NCBI GenBank assembly: GCA_964540575.1
Contig: CAZINI010000010.1
Span: 7,341 to 71,340, forward strand
Length of the DNA: 64,000 nucleotides
Source of the DNA: UMGS1889 sp964540575
GTDB lineage: Bacteria; Bacillota; Clostridia; Oscillospirales; Ruminococcaceae
Direction: 5' to 3'
In this document: positions 23,565 to 33,800 of the stretch, piece after piece
Layout: each line of letters starts with the position of its first letter
Numbering within the stretch: position 1 is the stretch's first letter
Notes under the pieces: model-generated
The model's input: only the letters and a program-made list of their open reading frames with translations
Databases searched by the model: none
Told to the model about the DNA's origin: nothing
Made by a program: the position numbers and the translations under genes

Positions 23565-24425
23565 TTGAAAATGCGTATATTATTGCCTGCATTAGCAGCT
23601 GTGTTAATGTCTGGATGTTTGGCTCAGAACAGTTACGAGAGTGAGCTATCACAGGAAGAAAAGGAGTTGAATGCAGTCAGCAAATGGTTCGAAAGTATGA
23701 CCGATGAAGAAGAATTTTCCGATACAAAGGAATATCAGTATTATGCAAGAACGCTGGGACTTGAAAAGGACGCATTTCTCACGGCGGATATGTGGGAAGT
23801 CTTTTACAGTCCCGAAATAAATATCAATCGGGATATTGATGAGAAAGCATACTATCTCATACGTCTTGATCCGAAAAAGCTTATTGATATTTATGCGGCG
23901 AATAACGAATGCACGGCAGATGAAATATGCAAGCGTTTGTCCCTTACTGCCGACCAGATCTACTATAATTTTGGATATACGGTATCTTCGTCGGATTATG
24001 CGAATAATCACGAGGACGGGAAAGCAACTTATTCACAGACAGAAGCGGAAATTTTCGGAGCTGATAACGGCGAGGATAGAAAGGTAGTTATGAGTACTCA
24101 TCTCCTGACTGTTGATATTTCAGACGGGAATAGCGTTACATATTCCACCGAAGCAAAGGAACTGAAAATACGGCAAAGAGATATGCTTCGAAGCACCACA
24201 AAGGAAACATATGATTACAGCAGTTATACCGATGAAGAGAAAAATCCCGCCTTTAAGGTAAACGGAATAGGTATCCGGCGAGTGCTGCCGCTATCCGTAC
24301 CCAATGCCTTTAATGGTGCAGCAGATACGGATATAACGGTAATGATAAATCAATCTCCTTTTTCATACGGCTGCACAGATGCAGATAAAATAATATTTAA
24401 GACTGAAAGCGAGGTATCCGAATAA
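23565..24425 (+). CDS. Putative lipoprotein
   Basis: 286 residues counted from TTG 23565, which AAGGAG precedes by 8 bases; the ATG two codons later is 14 bases away. The signal sequence MRILLPALAAVLMSGCLAQ carries the lipobox LMSGC. The mature protein is acidic without recognised domains. Its stop overlaps the start of the 733-residue gene (shared A of TAATG), so it is coupled to the transfer genes and may be part of the mating apparatus surface. Confidence 0.78.
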   Translation: MKMRILLPALAAVLMSGCLAQNSYESELSQEEKELNAVSKWFESMTDEEEFSDTKEYQYYARTLGLEKDAFLTADMWEVFYSPEININRDIDEKAYYLIRLDPKKLIDIYAANNECTADEICKRLSLTADQIYYNFGYTVSSSDYANNHEDGKATYSQTEAEIFGADNGEDRKVVMSTHLLTVDISDGNSVTYSTEAKELKIRQRDMLRSTTKETYDYSSYTDEEKNPAFKVNGIGIRRVLPLSVPNAFNGAADTDITVMINQSPFSYGCTDADKIIFKTESEVSE

Positions 24426-26626
24426 TGATCGGTGAAGATGCAAGCAAGGCTACTCTGGATCTTATAATGAAATTACTTGATATTCTGAAATCATTTATTG
24501 AACTGTTCAATAGAGGATCTTCAAAAAGTCAAGAACCCAAAAAGCCCAAAATAAAGGTAGGCAAGCTATCCAAAAAAGATTTTAAAAAGCTTATAAACGC
24601 CGGAACGAATTTCGGCTATCTGACCTTTCCGAAAGAAAAGCTTGCAGAGCTTGAAAAAGCAGTCAAGGAGCTGGGCGGTTCATTTTTCGCAACGAAGATG
24701 GAGAACGGAAATAATGCTGTGATAGCTGTCCCGCAGCAGTACGTTGACCTTGTGAACGCTGCAATGCAGCACGTTGTTGCCGACGTTATGAAATCAGACC
24801 CCAATGCACTTAAAATCAAGGGTGGTGCAGATAAAATTGACGAAGCCGATATGAAGCTTACTGCTGATATTCTCCGCAGTCACGATATTCCTGTATATTC
24901 TTTCAAATCAGCAGACGGGAAATATATGAATGTTGTCCCCGATGAGTTTGACGGGCAATATGAAGCTGCTATAAAAGAAGCAAAGGGAATATCCGAGCAG
25001 CTTAAAAATATCGAAATAACACGATATGAGCAGACCTCTCCGCTGGACAGCCTTGATGTGTTTGCCTGCAAAATGTCCCCCGAAGCGGCAAGAGCTTTGT
25101 ATGCAGCTGCCAAGTACAATAATCTTGACGTGCAGTTTGCAAAAGTAGGTGATGATATTGTTGCAAAGTATCCTGCGGCTATTGCAAAGGACGTTGCAAA
25201 GCTACAGCAGGAATATTCCGCAGGGCTTGAGGAAAGCGAGAAATATATCATAGACATTAAAGACAACACGATCACAATGGACAGAGATAAGCTGCTTATA
25301 AGCGAGGACGATGCAACGTATTTCGTGCGTGTACCAAATACGGCGGGACTTGATTATCTGCGGCTGGACAAATCGGACGTTGAGCTTGTAAACAACGGAA
25401 AAAGCTTGTCGGTAAAGCTGGATATGGATAAGAGCTATACGATATTTGACGAATCGGGACAAGTCAAATCAGAACGTATAGGAGCGGAGCTGGCAAAGTC
25501 ATACAACACCAAAAGTCTTAGGGCAAATAAAAATACTGTCGTAACAAAATACGGGGACGGGATAGAGCGTATAGACCTCTATAATTCAGAGAAGAACAGA
25601 CTTATCAGTCTAAGTATTGACAATGCGGACAAAATCCGCACCGAGCTGTTGGAGCAGGGCTTATCATTAAAGGCAGCAGAAATGCTGCTGAAAGAAATCA
25701 ATGGTATGCTGCCCGATAAATACAAGAGCATATTCAATTATTCAGCTGAGAAAACCGAGATAGTGTATGCGGATATTCCAAACATTGGAGAATATCTTGC
25801 ACAGGCACAATTATCACAGCAGCTCATCGGCAAGGCTGAATGCTATGGAGAGATACCAAAGGACAGCGGCAGCAAATGCTGTGTGTTTGACAAGTCGGAA
25901 AACAAATTTACCGTACTGCCGATACTTCCGAAAGCAGAGATCACGGCAAAGCTTGCGGAGATGGGATACAGTGAGGTATCCGCAAAAGAAATTGCAGACC
26001 GTGTTGTGGGAAGCTATCGGGAAACGGATAATGTCAAGGACATTCAAATAAAAGAGGAGAAATCAATTACTCCGAAGTATTTTGAAACCAATAATCCCGA
26101 GCTTGCCAATATGATGTATCATCAATCAACATATGGAATGCTTATTGTGCAGGAAAGTGCCGAGCAGTATAAATATATGGATATTGACAAGGGTACGCCG
26201 ATGGCTGACGTGGAAAATGCACTGCTGAAAAACTTTGATATTAAAGATGAGCTTTCAGCGGCGGTCATTATGAAGCAGCTGGCAAAGGACGGTATTATTG
26301 AGCTGCCTGCTGCTCAGAGTATCAATGATGTTACTATAAGCCGTTTATCGTCAAATATGGTGGAAATTTCAAAGGGTGATAACTCCATTATTATGCCCAA
26401 GAACAGATTAGATGTGCAGAAGCTGGAGCAGATGGGGATTGATCCAAAGACCATAACTGCTATTGATAAATCTCTTAAAGCAGCGGAGAAATCTGCCGAT
26501 AGCCCGGGAAAACAGACCTTGCAGCAGCTTAAAAGCTTTGCTTCGGAAGCTGTTAAGATCGGAAACGGTGTCAAGGATAAGGTTATGGATATTGCGGATA
26601 AGGTCAAATCGGGACAGGGCAGGTGA
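24425..26626 (+). CDS. Transfer-region protein of unknown function
   Basis: 733 residues, no signal peptide. Two or three related alpha/beta segments are visible, for example FGYLTFPKEKLAELEKAV...FFATKMENGNNAVIAVPQQYVDLV near 60-120 and similar stretches near 150-190 and 210-250. They recall the small DUF3801/PcfB-type proteins that precede the coupling protein in Gram-positive transfer operons, but this one is several times longer and the match is not proven. It sits 6 bases before virD4, so a role in relaxosome-coupling protein contact is a reasonable inference. Confidence 0.6.
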   Translation: MIGEDASKATLDLIMKLLDILKSFIELFNRGSSKSQEPKKPKIKVGKLSKKDFKKLINAGTNFGYLTFPKEKLAELEKAVKELGGSFFATKMENGNNAVIAVPQQYVDLVNAAMQHVVADVMKSDPNALKIKGGADKIDEADMKLTADILRSHDIPVYSFKSADGKYMNVVPDEFDGQYEAAIKEAKGISEQLKNIEITRYEQTSPLDSLDVFACKMSPEAARALYAAAKYNNLDVQFAKVGDDIVAKYPAAIAKDVAKLQQEYSAGLEESEKYIIDIKDNTITMDRDKLLISEDDATYFVRVPNTAGLDYLRLDKSDVELVNNGKSLSVKLDMDKSYTIFDESGQVKSERIGAELAKSYNTKSLRANKNTVVTKYGDGIERIDLYNSEKNRLISLSIDNADKIRTELLEQGLSLKAAEMLLKEINGMLPDKYKSIFNYSAEKTEIVYADIPNIGEYLAQAQLSQQLIGKAECYGEIPKDSGSKCCVFDKSENKFTVLPILPKAEITAKLAEMGYSEVSAKEIADRVVGSYRETDNVKDIQIKEEKSITPKYFETNNPELANMMYHQSTYGMLIVQESAEQYKYMDIDKGTPMADVENALLKNFDIKDELSAAVIMKQLAKDGIIELPAAQSINDVTISRLSSNMVEISKGDNSIIMPKNRLDVQKLEQMGIDPKTITAIDKSLKAAEKSADSPGKQTLQQLKSFASEAVKIGNGVKDKVMDIADKVKSGQGR

Positions 26627-26632
26627 ATTTGA

Positions 26633-28795
26633 ATGGCAAGCAATATGGGTGTGCCAAAGAAAAAAACCGATACCGAGCTTATTATTTTCATCTGTGCCGC
26701 CGTTATCATAGTTATACTCTGCACTTGGGCAGGCTATGTGCTTGAAATGACGGCATCTCCAAAACACGGAATACAGTGGCTGAAAGCACTTAACAGTCTG
26801 AGTGAATATGCTAATCCTGTATCGTTTATTAATGCTGTCAAGGCTGTATTTGTTGGAAACGGAATAACGGAAAAGGGCTTGCTTGTGGGATTTATGGGCG
26901 GTATGCTCCTGATACTGTACAAGCTTTCATCGGGCGGTAAACGTTATCACCGCAAAGGTTCCGAACACGGTTCTGCCCGATGGGGTAACAAGCAGGAAAA
27001 GGATATTATTGCAGATACAAACGATTTTTACAATAATGTCATAGCTGCTTCCGATGTTTTTCTTGTCCTCGATCGCAAAAAACGTGAGCAGAACGAAGCG
27101 GAAAAGGGCAAGCAGAAATCTAAGGGTAAAAAATCGGAAAAACCGACAGCAGCGGAGAAACAGGAAGAAATGCTGCCCGATATTCCCGAAGAAGCAGCTG
27201 AGGAGCAAGAAATTCCCGAAAATGAAAAGCTGACGCTGAAAAATGTTGCGGATATGAGAAAAGCGGCGGCAAAAATAAAGCCTATGCTTAATCTGAATAT
27301 GATAATCCTCGGCGGTTCGGGTACGGGTAAATCCCGTTTCTTCGTAAAACCCAATCTGCTCCAATGCAACACTTCCTTTGTTGTTACCGATCCATCGGGC
27401 GAGCTGGTACAATCCTGCGGAATGATGCTGCTGCGTAGGGGCTACAAAATTAAGGTATTCAACATCAATGATATGAAGCACTCGTCAAACTACAATCCGT
27501 TCCACTATTTGAGGGACAGCAACGGCGAGATAAACAGCAATAACGTCATAAAGATGATAAATGTTTTTATGATGAATACAAAAGTGGAGGGAGCTTCCGG
27601 CGGCGATCAGTTCTGGGACGATGCAACAAGGCTGTTGTTGTCGGCGTTATGTTTTCTTTTGGTAGAAACGGGTAAGGAGGAAGAGCAGAATTTTGCGAAT
27701 GTACTCGACCTGATACATAAAGCAAAGGTCATAGAGGGCAAAGAGGAAGAAAAATCAGAGCTTGACCTTATGTTTGATAAACGAAAGGAAGCAGCTCCCA
27801 AAGCATTGTCGGTGCAGTATTATGAGGAATTTAAGCAGGCTGCGGGAAAAACAATGCAGTCTATCCTTATCAGCACCACCACAAAGCTTCAGCATTTTAA
27901 GCTGGAGGACGTGCGAAATCTGACTTACACGGACAATATCCATTTGGAAACTATGGGCGATGAAAAGACGGCGTTGTTTATCATAATACCGTCGACAGAT
28001 ACAACGTACAATTTTCTTGCGGCGATGATGTACACACAGCTTTTCGATACGCTGTATGACAGGGCTATAACTTACTATCACGGCAGACTGCCCGTTCACG
28101 TCCGTTTTCTCCTTGATGAGTTTGCTAACGTCGGCAAGATACCCGAATTTGAAAAGATACTTGCCACTTGCCGAAAGTTTGAAATATCGGCGGTCGTAAT
28201 TCTCCAAAATCTTTCACAGCTTAAGCGGCTTTATGAAAAATCTTGGGAAGAGCTGCCCGGTAACTGTGATACTATGATATATCTCGGAGGTAAAGACCAA
28301 TTTACCAATGAGTATCTATCAAAGGAACTTGGCAAGGAAACCATTGACCAGCAGAGTATAAATCAGACTAAGGGCAAACAGGGAAGCAGCTCATACAACA
28401 ACGCTATTCTCGGACGTGAGCTTGCCACCATTGACGAGCTTGCAACTATGGATAACAATGACTGCATTGTAATGGTGAGAGGATTGCACCCGTTTCTGAC
28501 GGCGAAATTTGATATTACCAATCACCCTAGATACGATATGCTGGACGAAGCCGACAAAGCACATAACACATATTACCTTGAAGATAATATCAAAACGGAT
28601 GAGGAAACAGAAATAATCGATTTTGCGGAGTTTTTCGGTGATGGTGATTATAATGATGATACCGAAGTAGTTGAGATAGGTCTTGTTACAAGTGATAATG
28701 AGCTTGTTACGCCGCTGCCCGACCTTATGGAGGATATTCCCGATGAGATAAGGGAGCAGCTTAAGGAGATCGTTGGAGTATATATGGCGGCATAA
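26633..28795 (+). CDS. virD4: VirD4/TraG-type coupling protein
   Basis: 720 residues. Two N-terminal membrane segments (IIFICAAVIIVILCTWAGYVL and LLVGFMGGMLLILYKL) are followed by a Lys/Glu-rich insert (about 145-200). Walker A is GGSGTGKSRFFVKPN (about 225-239) and Walker B FLLDEFANVGKIPEF (about 490-504). PHRYDML-type C-terminal strand and an acidic tail follow. It is the ATPase that delivers the relaxase-DNA complex to the secretion channel. AGGTGA precedes the start. Confidence 0.95.
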   Translation: MASNMGVPKKKTDTELIIFICAAVIIVILCTWAGYVLEMTASPKHGIQWLKALNSLSEYANPVSFINAVKAVFVGNGITEKGLLVGFMGGMLLILYKLSSGGKRYHRKGSEHGSARWGNKQEKDIIADTNDFYNNVIAASDVFLVLDRKKREQNEAEKGKQKSKGKKSEKPTAAEKQEEMLPDIPEEAAEEQEIPENEKLTLKNVADMRKAAAKIKPMLNLNMIILGGSGTGKSRFFVKPNLLQCNTSFVVTDPSGELVQSCGMMLLRRGYKIKVFNINDMKHSSNYNPFHYLRDSNGEINSNNVIKMINVFMMNTKVEGASGGDQFWDDATRLLLSALCFLLVETGKEEEQNFANVLDLIHKAKVIEGKEEEKSELDLMFDKRKEAAPKALSVQYYEEFKQAAGKTMQSILISTTTKLQHFKLEDVRNLTYTDNIHLETMGDEKTALFIIIPSTDTTYNFLAAMMYTQLFDTLYDRAITYYHGRLPVHVRFLLDEFANVGKIPEFEKILATCRKFEISAVVILQNLSQLKRLYEKSWEELPGNCDTMIYLGGKDQFTNEYLSKELGKETIDQQSINQTKGKQGSSSYNNAILGRELATIDELATMDNNDCIVMVRGLHPFLTAKFDITNHPRYDMLDEADKAHNTYYLEDNIKTDEETEIIDFAEFFGDGDYNDDTEVVEIGLVTSDNELVTPLPDLMEDIPDEIREQLKEIVGVYMAA

Positions 28796-28809
28796 AAGGA
28801 GGTGTGTTT

Positions 28810-28959
28810 ATGCTTACTGACAGAGAACTTAATATTATAGAAAAATCCTTGCAAAAAGGCAGTGATGTATTAATCAAAGTCAAAAAAGACGAGATTATAA
28901 TTATCGAAAGCAAACCGAAAATTATCGGACGTGTTGAAAAGCCGATACATACAAATTAA
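28810..28959 (+). CDS. Small protein, 49 residues
   Basis: The frame begins at 28810, 9 bases after AGGAGGTG, and ends at 28959. The sequence (MLTDRELNIIEKSLQKGSDV then LIKVKKDEIIIIESKPKIIG) suggests one helix and a two-strand sheet. No family recognised with confidence. The strong ribosome site and location 14 bases after virD4 argue that it is translated. Confidence 0.65.
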   Translation: MLTDRELNIIEKSLQKGSDVLIKVKKDEIIIIESKPKIIGRVEKPIHTN

Positions 28960-28996
28960 TTAAGGTGTACCGAAGTGGCGGTACAGAACAGCTAAT

Positions 28997-29039
28997 GGAG
29001 CTAAAAGTACAGAAATGTATTTTTAGCTCCTTATTTTTT
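28997..29039 (+). terminator. Terminator between virD4 and the pilin-like gene
   Basis: GGAGCTAAAAGTAC (28997-29010) pairs with GTATTTTTAGCTCC (29017-29030, one G-T), followed by TTATTTTTT. It ends the first transfer transcript or attenuates it before the next gene. A smaller inverted repeat GTACCG/CGGTAC is just upstream at 28967-28984. Confidence 0.85.
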
Positions 29040-29103
29040 AGGTATCATTCAGGCTTTAAGCTTGAGTAGATATAAATATTTATTTTATAGGAGGTTCATT
29101 TCA

Positions 29104-29499
29104 ATGAACAGAATTGAAAAAGTACAGTATGCGATCGCAGAAACAGAAGCAAAGGTAATGCTCAAGGCTATTAACGTAACAGGAAAGCTGATGAGTACAA
29201 AGGCAGGCAAGGCAATGCTTGCAGTACCTATCGCAGTTGCAGTATGCTCAGTTACGGCTGCTGCGGAGGGTGAAGGTGCAGACGCACAGGCAATGATGGA
29301 CGGAATCCTCCAAGTACTTAAACCCGGAGTTATCGGACTCGGTTCACTTGTCGCCGTTGTCGGCGGCATTCAGACAGGCGTTGGCTTCAAGGACGACAAT
29401 GCCGACGGTAAGACCAGAGGTTTCCAGACTATGGTCGGTGGAGCAATTATTGCTGCAGTAGGTGGACTTGTTCCCGATTCTATCTCTATTACCGGCTGA
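29104..29499 (+). CDS. Maff2-like/VirB2-type small membrane protein (pilin candidate)
   Basis: 131 residues from the ATG at 29104 behind GGAGG. A basic/helical N-terminus is followed by MLAVPIAVAVCSVTAAAEGEG, a possible cleavage or membrane segment, then two hydrophobic stretches (PGVIGLGSLVAVVGGIQTGVGF and FQTMVGGAIIAAVGGLVP). The two-helix pattern and location before the VirB6-like gene match Maff2/VirB2-type proteins of Firmicutes conjugation systems. It is flanked by a terminator upstream and a hairpin downstream, typical of a highly and separately expressed subunit. Confidence 0.75.
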   Translation: MNRIEKVQYAIAETEAKVMLKAINVTGKLMSTKAGKAMLAVPIAVAVCSVTAAAEGEGADAQAMMDGILQVLKPGVIGLGSLVAVVGGIQTGVGFKDDNADGKTRGFQTMVGGAIIAAVGGLVPDSISITG

Positions 29500-29521
29500 T
29501 ATTCTTTGCCGATATTTAAAA

Positions 29522-29559
29522 GGACAGTCGGCATAGAACAAGCTAATTGTCGGCTGTCC
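29522..29559 (+). terminator. Hairpin after the pilin-like gene, attenuator candidate
   Basis: GGACAGTCGGCA (29522-29533) pairs with TGTCGGCTGTCC (29548-29559) over 12 positions with two G-T pairs. There is no T run after it, so it may stabilise the upstream mRNA end or partly terminate. Confidence 0.5.
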
Positions 29560-29585
29560 GATAGCAAAATAGAAAGGGGATAATT

Positions 29586-30419
29586 ATGGCGGAACCTAGT
29601 TTTTGGAAAACAGCTTTTAACGAAGCACAGGATCTTTTACAAAAAGAAGTCGATGGATTTGCTGTTGTACTGCAAAGCATTGCAGATTTCAATGTTGTAG
29701 ATAGTGCAGATGTGGCTATTGATGTTTTTCAGGGTGCAGGCACGGCATTACTGACCTTGTTTTTTTGCATGGAGGTTTTCACATACTGTGCATCGATCGA
29801 TTTCAATGGCGGCATTGAGGGTGCTTTAAAAATTGCTATGAAACTCATTGTAAGTGCATTAATAGTGCAGAATATTGATAATATTGTTGGATTGATTTCG
29901 GGAATGATGAAGAAAACAGTTGATTTTGCCGGTGCGTTCGATAACATCGGTGCTGCGTTTGGTAAAGCGATGACTGATGGCGTCGATATTGACGGAGGTA
30001 TGTTTGAGCTTAATCTCATTGTGCTTACTGTGCTGTATGCGTTCATAATAATCATTATGTTCGTAATGTTTTCGATGATAGTTGTATCTGTTCTTGGCGT
30101 AGTAATGGAAACAGCAATTCTTACCGCTATATCTCCTGTTGCACTGTCAACGCTGGTAAACTCACAGGCACGGTCAACGGGAATTTCTTTCATCAGGAAT
30201 TTTACTGCCGTATCAATGCAATGGGGCGTGCTGGCAATATGCTTCAAGGCATATACATTGCTGACAGATAAATTGGTATTGAATTTTTCGGAAGGACTTG
30301 ACGGTGCGGGATTGCTTATGCACATATTTAAATATGCTACCCCTGTACTAATGATAGTGGTGCTTACAACAACCGTATCTAAGGCAAGCGAAATCACCAA
30401 GAGAGCATTGGGAGGTTAA
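29586..30419 (+). CDS. VirB6/TrbL-like membrane channel protein
   Basis: 277 residues with about six hydrophobic spans, among them GTALLTLFFCMEVFTYC, ALKIAMKLIVSALIVQNI, LIVLTVLYAFIIIIMFVMFSMIVVSVLG and LMIVVLTTTVSKASEITKR. A central polar stretch (about 100-130) carries FGKAMTDGVDIDGG. Size, topology and position between the pilin-like gene and PrgI/VirB4 fit the VirB6/TrbL component of Gram-positive mating channels. AAAGGGG precedes the start. Confidence 0.85.
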   Translation: MAEPSFWKTAFNEAQDLLQKEVDGFAVVLQSIADFNVVDSADVAIDVFQGAGTALLTLFFCMEVFTYCASIDFNGGIEGALKIAMKLIVSALIVQNIDNIVGLISGMMKKTVDFAGAFDNIGAAFGKAMTDGVDIDGGMFELNLIVLTVLYAFIIIIMFVMFSMIVVSVLGVVMETAILTAISPVALSTLVNSQARSTGISFIRNFTAVSMQWGVLAICFKAYTLLTDKLVLNFSEGLDGAGLLMHIFKYATPVLMIVVLTTTVSKASEITKRALGG

Positions 30420-30423
30420 GACG

Positions 30424-30882
30424 ATGATAAAAGCAGACGTCCCACAGGACGTTACCGATTACAAAGAGCAAATATTCTTTGGAATGACAGGCAGACAGAT
30501 AGTATGTGCAGTGCTGATGATAGCACTTGCGGTTGGAACATTTCTAGTTGGCAAGGATTTTGTTACAACAGACATACTTACTTACCTTGTTGTTCTGGAG
30601 GTTGCTCCGTTGGCGGCGGTAGGGTTTTTAAAATACAATGGAATGGGCTTCGAAAAAATAATTGTAAAAGTGATTGATTTCTATTTTGGAAATCAGCACA
30701 GGAAAATATCCTATCTGCCCGAGGAAACCGAAATACTCGATACAGTAAGGGCAATCCGACTCTCAATTGAAGAAAAAGAGAGAGCAGCTGAACTTAAAGA
30801 ACTGAAAATGAATCAGAAAGCCGAGCGTAAGGAAAAGAAAAAGCAGGCAAAAGCTGAAAAACGAAAGAGATGTGAAAAATAA
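30424..30882 (+). CDS. PrgI-family protein
   Basis: 152 residues. DYKEQIFFGMTGRQIVCAVLMIALAVGTFLVGKDF is the PrgI signature with two membrane spans (about 20-65), followed by a basic Lys-rich C-terminal tail. PrgI proteins are VirB3-like and always precede VirB4. Its TAA overlaps the virB4 ATG by one base (TAATG), giving coupled translation. Confidence 0.9.
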   Translation: MIKADVPQDVTDYKEQIFFGMTGRQIVCAVLMIALAVGTFLVGKDFVTTDILTYLVVLEVAPLAAVGFLKYNGMGFEKIIVKVIDFYFGNQHRKISYLPEETEILDTVRAIRLSIEEKERAAELKELKMNQKAERKEKKKQAKAEKRKRCEK

Positions 30883-33800
30883 TGCCGGAAACAACAATTG
30901 AAGCCGTAACAACAACGGCGGTATCAGAGGGAACAACAGCCCGAAATTCAACCACTGAGGTATCCGAAGAAACAACGGTCAGAACCGAAACAAGTGAAGC
31001 AGCGACAGAAATAAGCTTTTCTGAAACGGTGTCAGTACCCGAAAGCAGTGAGATAACAACCGAAAGCATAGAAACAGATGAAACAACTATCGAAACGTCA
31101 ACCGCAGCTTATTCCGAAAGTGCGATGACAAGCGAGGACGTTAATGAAAATGCAACCGAACCAACAGAGAACACTGAGTATATATCATCTTTACCTCCCG
31201 AAACTGCACTTACTTCGGTTTCTGTAACCACAGTTTCCTCAGAGGAGATAATATCATCCGAACAGGTTGTTACAACCTCGGAAGTCGGGAGTGTCCCTGT
31301 TCCGGCTTATACAATGGATCCTCAGCAGATAGTTTTGCCTGCATTGCTTGTCGGGCTTGGCTGTACGGCACTTGCTATGAGCAAACATAACAAAAAGAGC
31401 AAGGGCAACAAGAATACGTCCGAAAATGCAAGAGAAAAAGATGCCATAAGACTTGCTGAAAAAAACAACAGCAAGAAGCAGAAAAAAGAAAAGAAAGAAA
31501 AGCAGGAGAAAACAAATCTTTCCAAAAAGGTGCTTGACACCATTCCGTATAAGAAGATACTTGCGGATAATATATGGTTTCTCGGCAAGAAAATGTATTC
31601 AAAGGCTTACACCTTTGATGACATTAACTTCAATCTTTCAGATGAAGAACAGCAGTATATGTATCTGGAACGTTACATTGAGTTTATGAATGTCCTTGAT
31701 GATACCGTTGACTGTCAGATCTGCCTTTGGAACAGCAAGATAAATATGGAGGAGTTCAGACGCAGAACGCTTATGCCGCAGCAATCGGACGATTTCTTTA
31801 ATCTCCGCTTTGAGTACAATACAAGAGTGCTTGAGGAGAATATAAAGAAAGGTCAGAACGCCATTCAGAAGCATATGTATATAACGCTGACGATAAAAGC
31901 TCCCGATGAGGAAACAGCGGCAAGAAAGTTCAAGTCGCTGGATATTGCTGCTATAAATTCATTCAACCGTATCGGCAACACAAATATGCGGGAGCTTACA
32001 TCGCAGGAACGTGTTGAAATGCTCAAGGATTTCTTCATCGGAACAGATGAACGCCCCGTGCCTGTTCTTACGTCCGAGGATTATTCCAAGGGCAGAGAAA
32101 AGCTCTATTGTGCTCCCGATTATTTCGATTTCAAAAAAGATTACTTCATGTATAACAATACTTACGCAAAGACTATTTTTATCCGGGAATATCCTGCAAC
32201 AGCAACATCGGAAATATTTACGGAGCTGCTTGCAACGGGCATTGAAATAATGATTACCACCAATATCGAAGCATACGATACTGCTGCTGCAAGGAAGTTA
32301 GTACAGCACCAAATCACGGCGATCGACACCGATATGGCAAAGCGTGAGGTAGCCGCCGCACAACACGGAAATTTCAGCTCGCAGATGCCACAGCGTATCA
32401 AAAACCAGCGTGACAGTATGGTATCGGTATTCGACAAGATCACTACCAAAGACCAGAAACTATTCCTTACAAACATTCAGATCCTTATCAAGGCAAAGTC
32501 TTATGAGGAGCTGATGAACAATACGGAGGTTATCGAAAGCACATTGAAGCGTTCGGGCTGTGTAAAGGGTGAAATGGCTTGGGAACAGGAGGACGGAATG
32601 TGTGACTGTCTGCCTATCGGTTATCAGCGTAAATTCGGCTGGCAGAGAACAATGCCGTCCGAGTCGGTTGCAATTTTTATGCCGTTCAACGTTAAGGAAA
32701 TGCAGATGAAAAATGCGGTGTATTACGGTCTGAATGTATTGTCACATAACATTATAACCTTTGACCGTATGACAGGACTTATCAATCCTTCGGGATTTGT
32801 CCTTGCCTGCCCCGGTTCGGGAAAGTCATTCCTTGTTAAAAGAGAAATCGTTGATGTGTTCCTAAGAAATCCCAATGCGGATATTCTTATTATCGACCCC
32901 GAGCGGGAATATTGGAAGCTTGCGGAAGCCTTTAACGGTTCGGTAGTAAGGTTTTCCAATGGTTCAAAATCATATATCAATCCCTTTGATTTTGACCTTG
33001 CATTACTTAACGAAAAAAGCGATGATGACGATGAGGAAGAGATAGACGTTATTGCCGACAAGTGCCAGCTCATTACTTCGTTTATCAGCTGTATGGATAC
33101 GAAGCACCCGTTGAACGTTCAGGAAAAAGCCTTTGTTGACCGCTGTGTAAGTAAGGCATACATAAAATCTGGGGTACTTGATACTCTTGATCCAAAAGAT
33201 ATGCCAACACTTGGAACCTTCCTCGAATGTATGAAAGAGGAAACGGAAAACGTAAACAAGGAAATGAAGGATAAGCTCATAATGACCATTGATATGTATG
33301 TAACCGGTTCGGCAAAGTATTTCAATAATCAGACCAATATCGACACCGACAACCGTTTCATTTCATACGATATTCGTGATCTTAACGGACAGCTGAAAAC
33401 ACAGTCAATGCTGCTTATCCTCGATTATATCTGGAACAGGCTGTCCCGCAACAGAGATTTGGGACGTGCAACATATGTCTACATCGATGAAGCTCATTTG
33501 TTGTTTGCAGATGAATATGCTCTTGATTATCTTCGTATGCTTTGGAAACGAGCAAGAAAGTATGGCGGCGTTCTTACGGGAATTACACAGAATGTTGAGG
33601 ACTTGCTGAAAGATGATAAATCCCGTTCGATGCTGTCCAACTCGGAATATCTTGCCTTGCTTAAGCAAAATCCCACAGACGCAGCAAAGCTTCAGGACAT
33701 TCTGCATTTCACAGACAGCGAGATACAGTATGTGAACGATACACCTCCCGGACACGGTATTCTTGTTCTCGGCGGCAAGGATAAAATTCCTTTCTATGAC

